A stretch of DNA of 64,000 bases from Ottowia flava (GTDB lineage Bacteria > Pseudomonadota > Gammaproteobacteria > Burkholderiales > Burkholderiaceae_C), in NCBI RefSeq assembly GCF_042680565.1, contig NZ_JBHUEJ010000011.1, positions 1-64,000 on the forward strand. The letters run 5' to 3'. Position 1 is the first letter of the stretch. Each line of letters opens with the position of its first letter. The notes beneath the pieces were generated by a model that was not told the origin of the DNA, did no database searches, and worked only from the letters and a program-made list of their open reading frames with translations. This document shows, piece by piece, positions 31,940 to 38,916 of this stretch. The translations under genes and the position numbers were made by a program.

Positions 31940-34030
31940 GTGCCACTCGGCGCACTCGACTTCCGCGATCCCCCTGGCGGCATCCTTGCTTTTGGTGACG
32001 GTGGCACGCCAGCGACCGAGCTTCGTGTCGTCGCCGACATTGGCGCACTCGAAACAAGCATCCGGCTGGCTGAGCCGCAGGCCTCTGATGCTGCGTTGCG
32101 TGTCAGCGCCGACATCGGGTCACTGGGCGCCGTGCTGGCGCTCAAAAGTACGTCCGCCAGTGCCCTTGGGACGTTGGATTTCCGTGGCCCACCAAACGGC
32201 ACCCTGGCTTTCGGCGATGACAGCGCCCCGCCATCAGAACCCGCTGATCTTGAGGTGGCCGCAGACATCGGGGCGTTGTCCCTTGCGCTGCGTATCCGCC
32301 AAGGAGTCATGCTATCAGTTGGCGCTGACATCGGCGCGCTGGATGCTTCGATTGGGCTGCGTTGGGACGCCAACGTCTCTCGGGGACTGGTGCACATGGT
32401 GCACAGCCACTACCAGGACGCCAAGCCAGTCACTGCGGCTGTGGCGTCTCATTGGCAGGACTCCGCACCCATCAAACGGCCAGGGGCCAGCCATTGGCAG
32501 GACGCCGCACCTGTGCGCTCATCCACCGAGAGCAAATGGCAAGACTCTGTCCGCCTGCGCGCCGTCGTGGCTGCCCGGTATCAGGACGGCTTGCCAGTGC
32601 GCTCAGCCGCAACAAGTGCGTGGCAGGACACCGGGCGGATTCGCGCCGCCGTATCAGCCCGCTGGCAGGACGCCTCACCACTGCGCCATGCGGCGGACAG
32701 CCACTGGCAGGAAATGCAGCGCCTTCGGGCGTCGGTGGCGAGCCGCTGGCAGGACGGCACTGGCGCGCGCCGTTTCATCGTTGAGGACGGGCGTGACGCA
32801 ACACCCATCTCCCATGCCTTCGCCAGCCATTGGCAGGACGCCCGCAAGCCGCCACCCGGCCGCAGTTGGCACACCATCCCGCCCGAGCCGCCGCATCTGT
32901 GCTACGACCCGGCTGACCTGGGTAAGCTGCAATTCGGGCTGGACACGTCGGCGCTGGGGGTGCTGGCGTTCTGGTGTCGGGATGACGGCGGCGAGCAGCC
33001 AGCGCAGATCGTCGTGCCCGCGCGAAGGGTCTACATCGTGATCAACGACGTCGATCTGCGCCGCGTCGACGGCAATCTGCCGTTGCCCGCCTACACCCTG
33101 GCCATGAGTCTGGACGCCGATTCGTGGACCTGGCAATGGTCGGCCACGCTGCACAAGGCCGCGGTGCCCCTGCTGGCGCCCGCGCGCAGCGGTGAGCCGG
33201 TCGAGGTGGAGGTCAAGGTCAACGGCGTACCGTACCGCCTGCTGGTCGAAAGCATGCGCCGCAGCCGCCAGTTTGCGCAGACGCGCATCGAGGTTTCGGG
33301 CCGCGGTACCGCCGCGCTGCTGGATGCGCCCTACGCGGCCACGCAGCAGTTTGGCAACCCCAGCGGCCCGCGCAGCGCGCAGCAGCTCATGCTCGACGTC
33401 CTGACACTCAACGGCGTCAGCATCGGCTGGGCGGTGGACTGGGGCCTGACCGACTGGCAGGTGCCGGCCGGCACCTGGTCGCACCAGGGCAGCTACATCA
33501 CGGCGCTCAACGCCATTGCGCAGGCCGCAGGCGGCTACCTGCAGCCGCACGCCACAGCGCGCACCCTGCGCGTGCTGCCACGCTACCCCGTGGCGCCGTG
33601 GGACTGGGGCACGCTGGCACCCGACATTGAACTGCCCATGGATCCCGTGAGCATCGAGGGCGTCGAATGGGTCAAGAAACCCGACTACACCCGCGTGTAC
33701 GTGAGCGGCGAAGGCGCCACCGGCGTGCTGGCGCGCATCACCCGCACCGGCACCGCTGGCGATGAACTGGCGCCCATGGTGACCGACGCCCTTATCACGC
33801 ACGCCGATGCTGCCCGCCAACGTGGCCGCGCCATCCTGAGCGACACCGGCGCGCAGGCCATGGTCAGTCTCACGCTGCCCGTGCTGCCCGAGACCGGCCT
33901 GATCCTGCCCGGCCAGTTCATCCGCCGCACCGACGGCGCCGAGGTGCTGCAAGGCTACGTGCGCGGCATGTCGCTGGCGTGGGATCGACCCAAGATGCGC
34001 CAGACGCTGGAGGTGCAGACGCATGGCTAA
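31940..34030 (+). CDS. Tail hub-like protein with 14-residue tandem repeats (696 aa)
   Basis: GTG start at 31940, chosen because LGALDFRDPPGG begins right after. Three parts are visible. Residues 1-145 carry four ADIGALxxxxxL repeats and two LGxLDFRxPPxGxLAFGD units. Residues 155-302 form an array of 14-residue repeats centred on HWQDAxPxR. Residues from about 355 (VYIVINDVDLRRVDGNLPLP) form a globular beta-rich domain resembling tail hub/baseplate proteins, ending MRQTLEVQTHG. The repeat array could be an extended stalk between a tail-bound and an exposed domain (inference). Confidence 0.65.
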   Translation: MPLGALDFRDPPGGILAFGDGGTPATELRVVADIGALETSIRLAEPQASDAALRVSADIGSLGAVLALKSTSASALGTLDFRGPPNGTLAFGDDSAPPSEPADLEVAADIGALSLALRIRQGVMLSVGADIGALDASIGLRWDANVSRGLVHMVHSHYQDAKPVTAAVASHWQDSAPIKRPGASHWQDAAPVRSSTESKWQDSVRLRAVVAARYQDGLPVRSAATSAWQDTGRIRAAVSARWQDASPLRHAADSHWQEMQRLRASVASRWQDGTGARRFIVEDGRDATPISHAFASHWQDARKPPPGRSWHTIPPEPPHLCYDPADLGKLQFGLDTSALGVLAFWCRDDGGEQPAQIVVPARRVYIVINDVDLRRVDGNLPLPAYTLAMSLDADSWTWQWSATLHKAAVPLLAPARSGEPVEVEVKVNGVPYRLLVESMRRSRQFAQTRIEVSGRGTAALLDAPYAATQQFGNPSGPRSAQQLMLDVLTLNGVSIGWAVDWGLTDWQVPAGTWSHQGSYITALNAIAQAAGGYLQPHATARTLRVLPRYPVAPWDWGTLAPDIELPMDPVSIEGVEWVKKPDYTRVYVSGEGATGVLARITRTGTAGDELAPMVTDALITHADAARQRGRAILSDTGAQAMVSLTLPVLPETGLILPGQFIRRTDGAEVLQGYVRGMSLAWDRPKMRQTLEVQTHG
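32402..32845 (+). repeat. Eleven tandem 42-bp units encoding 14-residue W-Q-D repeats
   Basis: The W/Y-Q-D triplet starts at residues 158, 172, 186, 200, 214, 228, 242, 256, 270 and 298 of the tail protein, with a degenerate copy (GRD) at 284. The spacing is exactly 14 residues throughout. The DNA units have diverged but often keep the CATTGGCAGGACGCC-like core. Confidence 0.9.
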
Positions 34031-34244
34031 TTTGTACAAGCAGTTTCTTGACCTGATGCCCGACCGCTCGCTGCAAGTGGGCGACGTGACCGCCATCACC
34101 GATGGCCTGGCCGTGGTGCAGCTGCCAGGCGGCGGCCAGCTGCGTGCGCGCGGCGCCGCCACCGTGGGCCAGCGGGTGTTTGTGCGCGACGGCGTGATTG
34201 AAGGCCTGGCGCCCGCGCTGCCGATTGAGATTTTGGAGGTGTGA
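34023..34244 (+). CDS. Small beta-barrel-like phage protein (73 aa)
   Basis: Overlaps the hub gene. Small and beta-rich: LQVGDVTAITDGLAVVQLPG, then RARGAATVGQRVFVRDG and an EILEV end. It resembles small OB-fold-like proteins found after tail hub genes in related prophages. Likely the last tail gene. Confidence 0.6.
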   Translation: MANLYKQFLDLMPDRSLQVGDVTAITDGLAVVQLPGGGQLRARGAATVGQRVFVRDGVIEGLAPALPIEILEV

Positions 34245-34247
34245 GCT

Positions 34248-34316
34248 GTGCAACCCGAATACTTCGTCATCGCCGCCTTCGTCCTGGCGGCCGTCATCGT
34301 CAATAAATGGGCTTGA
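34248..34316 (+). CDS. Possible tiny membrane peptide (22 aa)
   Basis: GTG start with GGAGG eight bases upstream. The peptide is QPEYFVIAAFVLAAVIVNKW-like, essentially one membrane helix. Its good ribosome site and place at the start of the lysis region support it as a real, perhaps holin-related, peptide. Confidence 0.45.
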   Translation: MQPEYFVIAAFVLAAVIVNKWA

Positions 34317-34317
34317 A

Positions 34318-34650
34318 GTGCCACGCCAGAACCGTCCTGAATCCAACGATCCGCGTGACATCGCGGACTTCGTTGAAGCGCGCCTTGACGATATGGAAAA
34401 GCGCCTGGTGGAGCACATGGACACCAAGTTCGGGGAGGTGCGCACCCTTTTTTTTTCCGGATTCCCAGACGGAGACCCAATCCTGCACCGCGAGTACCAC
34501 AAGGAGCAGATCGAGCTGATGAAGACCCAGAAGGCGCTAAAGCGCGCGGTTCTGGAAAAGCTCTTGAGCGGCGGCGCCTGGTCGGCCCTGTTGGCAATGG
34601 CGGCAGCGCTGTGGATGTGGATTCAGTCTCACATGGGGAGCGCCAAATGA
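34318..34650 (+). CDS. Membrane protein of the lysis region (110 aa)
   Basis: GTG start at 34318. The N-terminal 75 residues are charged and helical (DIADFVEARLDDMEKRLVEH; EYHKEQIELMKTQKALKR). One C-terminal membrane helix follows (about 88-103, WSALLAMAAALWMWIQS). Such N-cytoplasmic, tail-anchored proteins are known as phage holins or antiholins. The coding sequence contains a run of nine Ts at 34448-34456 (Leu-Phe-Phe), a possible slippage site. Confidence 0.55.
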   Translation: MPRQNRPESNDPRDIADFVEARLDDMEKRLVEHMDTKFGEVRTLFFSGFPDGDPILHREYHKEQIELMKTQKALKRAVLEKLLSGGAWSALLAMAAALWMWIQSHMGSAK

Positions 34651-35153
34651 ACCAAGACGACCCGCCGACGACCATCACCGGCCTTCTGACCGGCGAAGAC
34701 CCGAAGCCATTCAAGCCTCGGTTCGTCCGCGCTTTACTTCGCTGCGCGTTTCTGGCCGCGCCGATGTTGACGCTGCTTTTCGCAATCGGCGCGTACCAAC
34801 TCGACCAGCACTACCGTGTCATCAAGTCGTTCCGGGTGCAGACGCAGTTCGTCGAGAAGGGCGGGGAGTCGAGGGGTGGCGTGCTAATTGTCGGCACGTT
34901 TGACAAGCAAAGAAACTGCGAGTTTGTCAGCGTCACAGGCCGTGCGTCCGATGGCGATGTGGCCGGCGTCACTTTCATGGATCGCCGCCCCAACGAGCCG
35001 ATGTTCTCGCGCCCGCTAGGCCCGCAGAAATTCGGCCCTTGGTACGTTGAAGGCAACGAAGGCGAAGGCATCACCCTGCACGCCGTTCACCGCTGCCATT
35101 TCCTGTGGCCGCATTACGAAGAAATCGGTAACTTTGTCATAGGTCAACAATGA
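34647..35153 (+). CDS. Membrane-anchored hypothetical protein (168 aa)
   Basis: ATGA overlap with the previous gene. A proline-rich cytoplasmic start, one membrane helix at about 33-50 (CAFLAAPMLTLLFAIGAY), then a periplasmic beta-rich domain with two cysteines (KQRNCEFVSVTG and AVHRCHFLW). The family is unknown; it ends four bases into the endolysin gene. A periplasmic domain in the lysis cassette could modulate lysis or block superinfection (speculative). Confidence 0.55.
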   Translation: MNQDDPPTTITGLLTGEDPKPFKPRFVRALLRCAFLAAPMLTLLFAIGAYQLDQHYRVIKSFRVQTQFVEKGGESRGGVLIVGTFDKQRNCEFVSVTGRASDGDVAGVTFMDRRPNEPMFSRPLGPQKFGPWYVEGNEGEGITLHAVHRCHFLWPHYEEIGNFVIGQQ

Positions 35154-35887
35154 AAATCTCCAGCGCTGGCTTGAGCATCATCAAGGAATTCGAGGGCTTT
35201 CGCGCTGAGGCGTACAAGCCAATACCGAGCGACCCATGGACGATCGGCTACGGCACCACCCGGGGCGTCAAGCCGGGCGACGTGATGACCCGCTCGGAAG
35301 CCGAGCGCAGACTGCGCCATGAGCTTGTCGAGTACGAGCGCGCCGTGGAGCGTGCCACCGGCGGCAACGCCACGCAGCCGCAGTTTGACGCATTGGTGTC
35401 CTTCGCCTACAACGTCGGCGTGAAGGGGATGGCTGGATCGACGGTCATCAAGCGCCACAACGCCGGCGATCATCAAGCCGCAGCGCGCGCGTTCGGCCTG
35501 TGGAACAAGGCTGGCGGCAAGGTGTGGCCCGGCCTGACCCGGCGCCGCGCCGCCGAGGCTGCGCTGTACCTGACGCCGGAGATTGTCAGCACCCCGCTGC
35601 CGGTGGCGGAAGAAGTGCGCGAGGCCGCCGCTGCTGACGAGATGCCGCGCGCCGTGGAGCCTGAGCGCTCGCTGGCCGAGAGCCAAATCAACCGCGCAGG
35701 CGTGATCGCCGGTGGGACTGCGGCGGTCGCTACGGTGGCCGAAACCGCGCGCACCGTGGCCGACGTGAAGACCAGCACCGACATGCTGGGCGAATGGCTG
35801 GTGCCAATCCTGCTGGTCGCCGTGGTCGCCCTGTGCGGCTACATCGTCTGGCAGCGCTGCAAGCAACGAGCCCAAGGATGGAGCTAG
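35150..35887 (+). CDS. Endolysin, GH24 lysozyme with C-terminal membrane segment (245 aa)
   Basis: Cuts peptidoglycan glycan strands. The catalytic Glu of the GH24 triad lies in IIKEFEGFRAEAYKPI, followed by PWTIGYGTTRGVKPGD with the family Thr. TQPQFDALVSFAYNVG and FGLWNKAGGKVWPGLTRRR also match. After about residue 150 there is an Ala/Glu linker and then one membrane helix (about 213-233, WLVPILLVAVVALCGYIVWQ) with a basic tail. GH24 endolysins usually stop after the enzyme domain or have an N-terminal SAR helix, so the C-terminal anchor is unusual. Confidence 0.9.
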   Translation: MKISSAGLSIIKEFEGFRAEAYKPIPSDPWTIGYGTTRGVKPGDVMTRSEAERRLRHELVEYERAVERATGGNATQPQFDALVSFAYNVGVKGMAGSTVIKRHNAGDHQAAARAFGLWNKAGGKVWPGLTRRRAAEAALYLTPEIVSTPLPVAEEVREAAAADEMPRAVEPERSLAESQINRAGVIAGGTAAVATVAETARTVADVKTSTDMLGEWLVPILLVAVVALCGYIVWQRCKQRAQGWS

Positions 35888-36069
35888 TCTTGACCGAATT
35901 CCTCAAGCCCTCATTCGTCATCGCCTTCGTGATGCTGCTGGGCGCGGCTGTGCTGTGCTGGCACGGCAAGGTCAGCGAGGCCGGCTACCTGACCGTGACG
36001 CTCGCCGTGGGCGCGGGCTTTGGCCTGAGCACGCAGGCGGGGCAGATCGTCAAGGAGCTGAGAAAATGA
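35878..36069 (+). CDS. Holin-like membrane protein (63 aa)
   Basis: ATG at 35878 inside the end of the endolysin gene. Two hydrophobic segments (FVIAFVMLLGAAVLCW and YLTVTLAVGAGFGLS) are separated by a short polar turn, and the tail is basic (VKELRK). The size, two-helix topology and position beside the endolysin match class II-type holins. Confidence 0.65.
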   Translation: MELVLTEFLKPSFVIAFVMLLGAAVLCWHGKVSEAGYLTVTLAVGAGFGLSTQAGQIVKELRK

Positions 36070-36140
36070 TCGTCGGACTTTTCGTCATGCACTGTGCTGC
36101 CTGCTGGCTGGCGTGGTGCTCTTTGTGGAGTGACCTTTGA
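36066..36140 (+). CDS. Tiny hydrophobic peptide (24 aa)
   Basis: Starts in an ATGA overlap with the holin-like gene and ends in a TTGA overlap with the next. The peptide (MIVGLFVMHCAACWLAWCSL, then WSDL) is one membrane helix with three cysteines. Translational coupling on both sides favours expression. Confidence 0.4.
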   Translation: MIVGLFVMHCAACWLAWCSLWSDL

Positions 36141-36325
36141 CCTGGGCACTGATCCTCGCCTTCGCGCGCAAAAACTGGCAGGCCATTCTCGCCGCCGTGC
36201 TGATCGCCGCCGTGGGCAAGGACTGGCCGCGCGCCGCGCGCGCCGTCAACGGCGGCACGCACGGCCTGGAAGAACGTGCTCGCCTGACCAAGATCGCGGC
36301 GCGCGCCCTGGGAGTCTCGTTGTGA
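36137..36325 (+). CDS. Small membrane protein of the lysis region (62 aa)
   Basis: TTG start overlapping the previous stop. An N-terminal membrane helix (WQAILAAVLIAAVG) is followed by an amphipathic basic segment (KIAARALGVSL). It may be a second holin or pinholin-type protein; family unknown. Confidence 0.45.
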   Translation: MTWALILAFARKNWQAILAAVLIAAVGKDWPRAARAVNGGTHGLEERARLTKIAARALGVSL

Positions 36326-36429
36326 GCCCGCTGTTTTTCTGGATGCTTTGGTATGGGTGGTCGCAGGCGGTTTTTCCGTGCGCGCCTGCGTTTTCAGGTT
36401 TTGTACGGAAAAGCGAGGCGCATCAATGA
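36322..36429 (+). CDS. Tiny hydrophobic peptide (35 aa)
   Basis: GTG in a GTGA overlap with the previous stop, and it ends overlapping the Rz ATG. It reads SPLFFWMLWYGWSQAVF then CAPAFSGFVRKSEAHQ, aromatic and membrane-like. Gap-free overlap on both sides suggests a real peptide, perhaps only a coupling device. Confidence 0.4.
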   Translation: MSPLFFWMLWYGWSQAVFPCAPAFSGFVRKSEAHQ

Positions 36430-36956
36430 TTGAGGCCATTCTCACGTTCATCAAAGCGTTCTGGCGCCCAATCCTGGGCGCGCTGGTGCTGCTCGCCGCC
36501 TGGTGGTGGCACAGCGGCCAGGTAAAGGCTGCACTGGCTGAAGCCAGAGACGACGGCCGCGCCGAAGTGCAGGCCTTGTGGGACAAGGCCGTCCAAGACC
36601 AGAAAGACGCCGATGCTACGGCGAACCAGGCGAACCGCAAAACCGAAGGAGAAAACAATGCACGGGTTATCAACGCACAAGGCCAGCGCGCGCAATCCGC
36701 TGGCGACGATGCGGCTTTGCTTGCTGGCGTTCGCACTGAGCGCGACGGGCTGCGCCGCAGTCTCAGCACCGCGCTCAACACCATCCGCCACGGGTGTGAC
36801 GTGCCCGGCGCCACCGCCGATGCCCAAGCCGGCGGAGCCGCAGCCGTCCAAAAAGTATTTGGAGAACTTGCGGGCGAAGCTGAAGAGCTGGCACGAGCAG
36901 CTGACGCCCACGCAGCCGATTCGCTGATGTACCAGCAGGCGTGGCCGCAGCGCTAG
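36426..36956 (+). CDS. Rz: Inner-membrane spanin, Rz-like (176 aa)
   Basis: Starts with ATG overlapping the previous gene. An N-terminal membrane helix (FWRPILGALVLLAAWWWH, about residues 12-29) is followed by a long periplasmic coiled coil (VKAALAEARDDGRAEVQALW, then KDADATANQANRKTEGENN). This is the Rz layout. Together with the lipoprotein encoded inside it, it fuses inner and outer membranes at the end of lysis. Confidence 0.85.
   Translation: MIEAILTFIKAFWRPILGALVLLAAWWWHSGQVKAALAEARDDGRAEVQALWDKAVQDQKDADATANQANRKTEGENNARVINAQGQRAQSAGDDAALLAGVRTERDGLRRSLSTALNTIRHGCDVPGATADAQAGGAAAVQKVFGELAGEAEELARAADAHAADSLMYQQAWPQR
36658..36927 (+). CDS. Rz1: Outer-membrane spanin lipoprotein, Rz1-like, embedded in Rz (89 aa)
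   Basis: Encoded in another frame entirely inside Rz. The ATG at 36658 has a strong AAGGAG upstream. A signal peptide ends in the lipobox LSATGC (Cys32). After it comes a proline-rich stretch (CPAPPPMPKPAEPQP) typical of Rz1, then a helix (KKYLENLRAKLKSW). A shorter start at ATG 36709 would give a more usual leader but has no ribosome site. Confidence 0.88.
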   Translation: MHGLSTHKASARNPLATMRLCLLAFALSATGCAAVSAPRSTPSATGVTCPAPPPMPKPAEPQPSKKYLENLRAKLKSWHEQLTPTQPIR

Positions 36957-37096
36957 TCCGGGGCTTGGATTGAAAGCGCGATAACGTCCTTTCCCATGGG
37001 AATTAACCTCTCGGAACCCGCATGGGACAACGGCCCGAATTCGATTTATATTCCCACGCAAAGGCCTGAAAGTGGCGCCGTTGCTTGGTTGTGCGT

Positions 37097-37145
37097 GGGA
37101 CTCATAATCCCTTGGTCGCAGGTTCGAGCCCTGCACGCCCTACCA
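37097..37145 (+). other. attR: 3' fragment of tRNA-Met, right end of the prophage
   Basis: The sequence holds an anticodon arm GGGA-CTCATAA-TCCC (anticodon CAT), the T-arm GCAGG-TTCGAGC-CCTGC, and the acceptor 3' strand ACGCCCT-A-CCA. The 5' half (acceptor, D-arm) does not match upstream. A 3' tRNA fragment bordering phage DNA is the usual scar of integration into a tRNA gene. The intact copy and the integrase should lie left of the window. The CAT anticodon could also be tRNA-Ile2. Confidence 0.85.
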
Positions 37146-37156
37146 AGTTGTGACGC

Positions 37157-37189
37157 AAGCCTTGCTGCTCCCCGTGGCAAGGCTTTTTC
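37157..37189 (+). terminator. Intrinsic terminator of the tRNA locus
   Basis: AAGCCTTGC (37157-37165) pairs with GCAAGGCTT (37177-37185), followed by Ts. It lies just after the tRNA fragment and probably terminated the original tRNA transcript. Confidence 0.8.
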
Positions 37190-37244
37190 TGTATTGCTTC
37201 CAACGAAAACACGGGAGCAGCCCGTCAAGCTCAGGGAGCAAGGC

Positions 37245-37793
37245 ATGAATCGCAAAGTCTTTCTCGGCGCGGTGGCCTTTTTGCTGCTCGCCTTCGGTGT
37301 GCTCCTCTATGCATCGCCTTATCTGACCTTGCGCAGCATTGGCAAGGCGGTTGAGCGGCAGGATGCGGAAGCGGTGTCGGCGTACGTCGATTTCCCCGCG
37401 CTGCGAGACAGTGTTAAGGCGCAGGTGCTGGCGAGGATGCAACCTGGGCCGGACCAGGCGGGTGCAGACAATTCTCTCGGCGGTATCGGCAGAATGTTGG
37501 CCACCGGCGTCGTCAACCAATTGACGGATGCGCTGGTTTCGCCGGCCGGCCTCATGGTGATGCTCAAGAACGGCAAACCCGGCAGTCCTGCCGATGTGGC
37601 GGCAGCCGGTGTTGGTGTCGACACACAACCGTCCTCTTCTCGCAAGAAGTACACCGTTGACTACCAAGGCTGGTCACAAGTGTTTGTTCATCCTGAGGGC
37701 GAGCCGTCGGGGTTCGTCTTTCGGCGTGAGGGCTTGTTTGCCTGGAGGCTTGCGGGCTTGAAAATGGAAGAAAGACCCGTCAGGGCGCCGTAA
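37245..37793 (+). CDS. DUF2939 family protein (182 aa)
   Basis: First host gene after the prophage. It has an N-terminal membrane helix or uncleaved signal (VFLGAVAFLLLAFGVLLYA), then the DUF2939 core (LTLRSIGKAVERQDAEAVSA, YVDFPALRDSVKAQV) and a beta-rich end. Proteins of this family are envelope-located and of unknown function. AGGGAG precedes the ATG at 37245; the frame upstream crosses the att site and is not used. Confidence 0.75.
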   Translation: MNRKVFLGAVAFLLLAFGVLLYASPYLTLRSIGKAVERQDAEAVSAYVDFPALRDSVKAQVLARMQPGPDQAGADNSLGGIGRMLATGVVNQLTDALVSPAGLMVMLKNGKPGSPADVAAAGVGVDTQPSSSRKKYTVDYQGWSQVFVHPEGEPSGFVFRREGLFAWRLAGLKMEERPVRAP

Positions 37794-37833
37794 CCATTCT
37801 GATGGGCGCAGCGCACATTGCGAGGAGACACGC

Positions 37834-38628
37834 ATGCGATCAAGTGAACGAGTGCAGGCCATCATCGGGCAGCATGGGCGGGTTCGCAGTGTCTGCGCGG
37901 CGCTGATGGTATTGACGGTAGGGCTTGCGATTGGCGGTTGCGCTCACGAGGTGAGCCAAGGCGCGGATGCGGCCGGCGCTGAGGCGCAAACGCTGGTGGC
38001 GCTTGATACGCTGACTGCAGCTATTGAGCAGGACATGCGTTACCACGGTGCGCGCAACTTCATGGGGCAGCCCGTTACCGGCTACCTAGCACCCCGATGC
38101 TGGCTCAGTCGACCGGCCGCCGCAGCGCTGGTCAACGTGCAGCGGGACGCGGCAAAACATGGCCTTCGCGTGAAGGTGTTCGACTGCTACCGGCCGCAGC
38201 GCGCGGTTGACGATTTCGTGCGCTGGGGCAAGGACCTTGGCGATCAGACCACCAAGGCCGAGTACTACCCGCGCGTGCCCAAGACCGAGTTGTTCTCGCG
38301 CGGCTACATCGCAGAGCGCTCCGGCCACAGTCGTGCGAGCACGGTGGACATGGGTCTGGTTGTGGTCAATGCGGCCTTGGCTGGGCAGGTGTTGAAAGGC
38401 CCGTTGGTGTCAGGGCGGGAGGTCGACATGGCAACGCCGTTCGACTTGTTCGATGAGCGCTCTCACACCGAAACGCAGTTGGTGGGGACTGCGGCGCGGC
38501 ACAACCGCCTTTGGTTGCGCACACTCATGGAACGCCACGGCTGGCGCAATCTGCCAGAGGAATGGTGGCATTTCACTCTGCGCGACGAGCCCTTCCCTGA
38601 CCGCTATTTCGACCTCCCCGTGCAGTGA
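37834..38628 (+). CDS. D-Ala-D-Ala dipeptidase, VanX/M15D family lipoprotein (264 aa)
   Basis: Zinc peptidase that cleaves D-Ala-D-Ala or related cell-wall dipeptides. The signal peptide ends in a lipobox (LAIGGC, Cys36 region). Active-site motifs are SGHSRASTVDMGL (zinc His and Asp), FDLFDERSH, and EEWWHF (Glu and zinc His) near the C-terminus. FDCYRPQRAV is the usual Arg site. In Gram-negatives without vancomycin resistance such enzymes help recycle wall dipeptides. Confidence 0.88.
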   Translation: MRSSERVQAIIGQHGRVRSVCAALMVLTVGLAIGGCAHEVSQGADAAGAEAQTLVALDTLTAAIEQDMRYHGARNFMGQPVTGYLAPRCWLSRPAAAALVNVQRDAAKHGLRVKVFDCYRPQRAVDDFVRWGKDLGDQTTKAEYYPRVPKTELFSRGYIAERSGHSRASTVDMGLVVVNAALAGQVLKGPLVSGREVDMATPFDLFDERSHTETQLVGTAARHNRLWLRTLMERHGWRNLPEEWWHFTLRDEPFPDRYFDLPVQ

Positions 38629-38738
38629 ACTGGTGGTTCCAGCCAAGCGGGCAGCGACAAGCGACGCCTGGGTCTCGCAAGAATTTCAAAAGAGCTTTCT
38701 GAAGTGCTGAATTTTGCTGTTATACTTTCTGGCTTCGC

Positions 38739-38815
38739 GCGGCTGTAGCTCAGTTGGATAGAGTACTTGGCTACGAACCAAGGGGTCGTGGGTTCGAATC
38801 CTGCCAGCCGCGCCA
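38739..38815 (+). tRNA. tRNA-Arg (anticodon ACG)
   Basis: 77 bases including CCA. Acceptor GCGGCTG pairs with CAGCCGC; D-arm AGCTCAGTTGGATAGAGT; anticodon arm CTTGG-CTACGAA-CCAAG; T-arm GTGGG-TTCGAAT-CCTGC. A TATACT box at 38721-38726 is a likely -10. The gene is intact with no phage junction. Confidence 0.97.
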
Positions 38816-38828
38816 TTTTCTGCCTGAC

Positions 38829-38861
38829 AAAGCCTCGCAAACATCGATTTGCGGGGCTTTT
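38829..38861 (+). terminator. Intrinsic terminator after tRNA-Arg
   Basis: A 13-base stem (AAAGCCTCGCAAA with TTTGCGGGGCTTT, one T-G pair) around CATCGA, followed by TTGTC. Confidence 0.85.
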
Positions 38862-38916
38862 GTCTTTGTGGCTTCGTCCTACCGCCTTGTGCGGGCCACT
38901 GTTGGAGGATTGCGCG

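Noticed and set aside
32675..34714. Long leftward open frame antisense to the tail hub gene
   Set aside because: The plus-strand frame has clear repeats and domain sequence; the minus frame has shadow composition and crosses several small genes.
1..37145. Integrase or excisionase gene
   Set aside because: None of the genes shows tyrosine or serine recombinase motifs; it is presumed to be left of the window next to the intact tRNA.
36996..37244. Extension of the DUF2939 gene through the att site
   Set aside because: It would translate the tRNA fragment and terminator; a good ribosome site and signal-like start exist at 37245.
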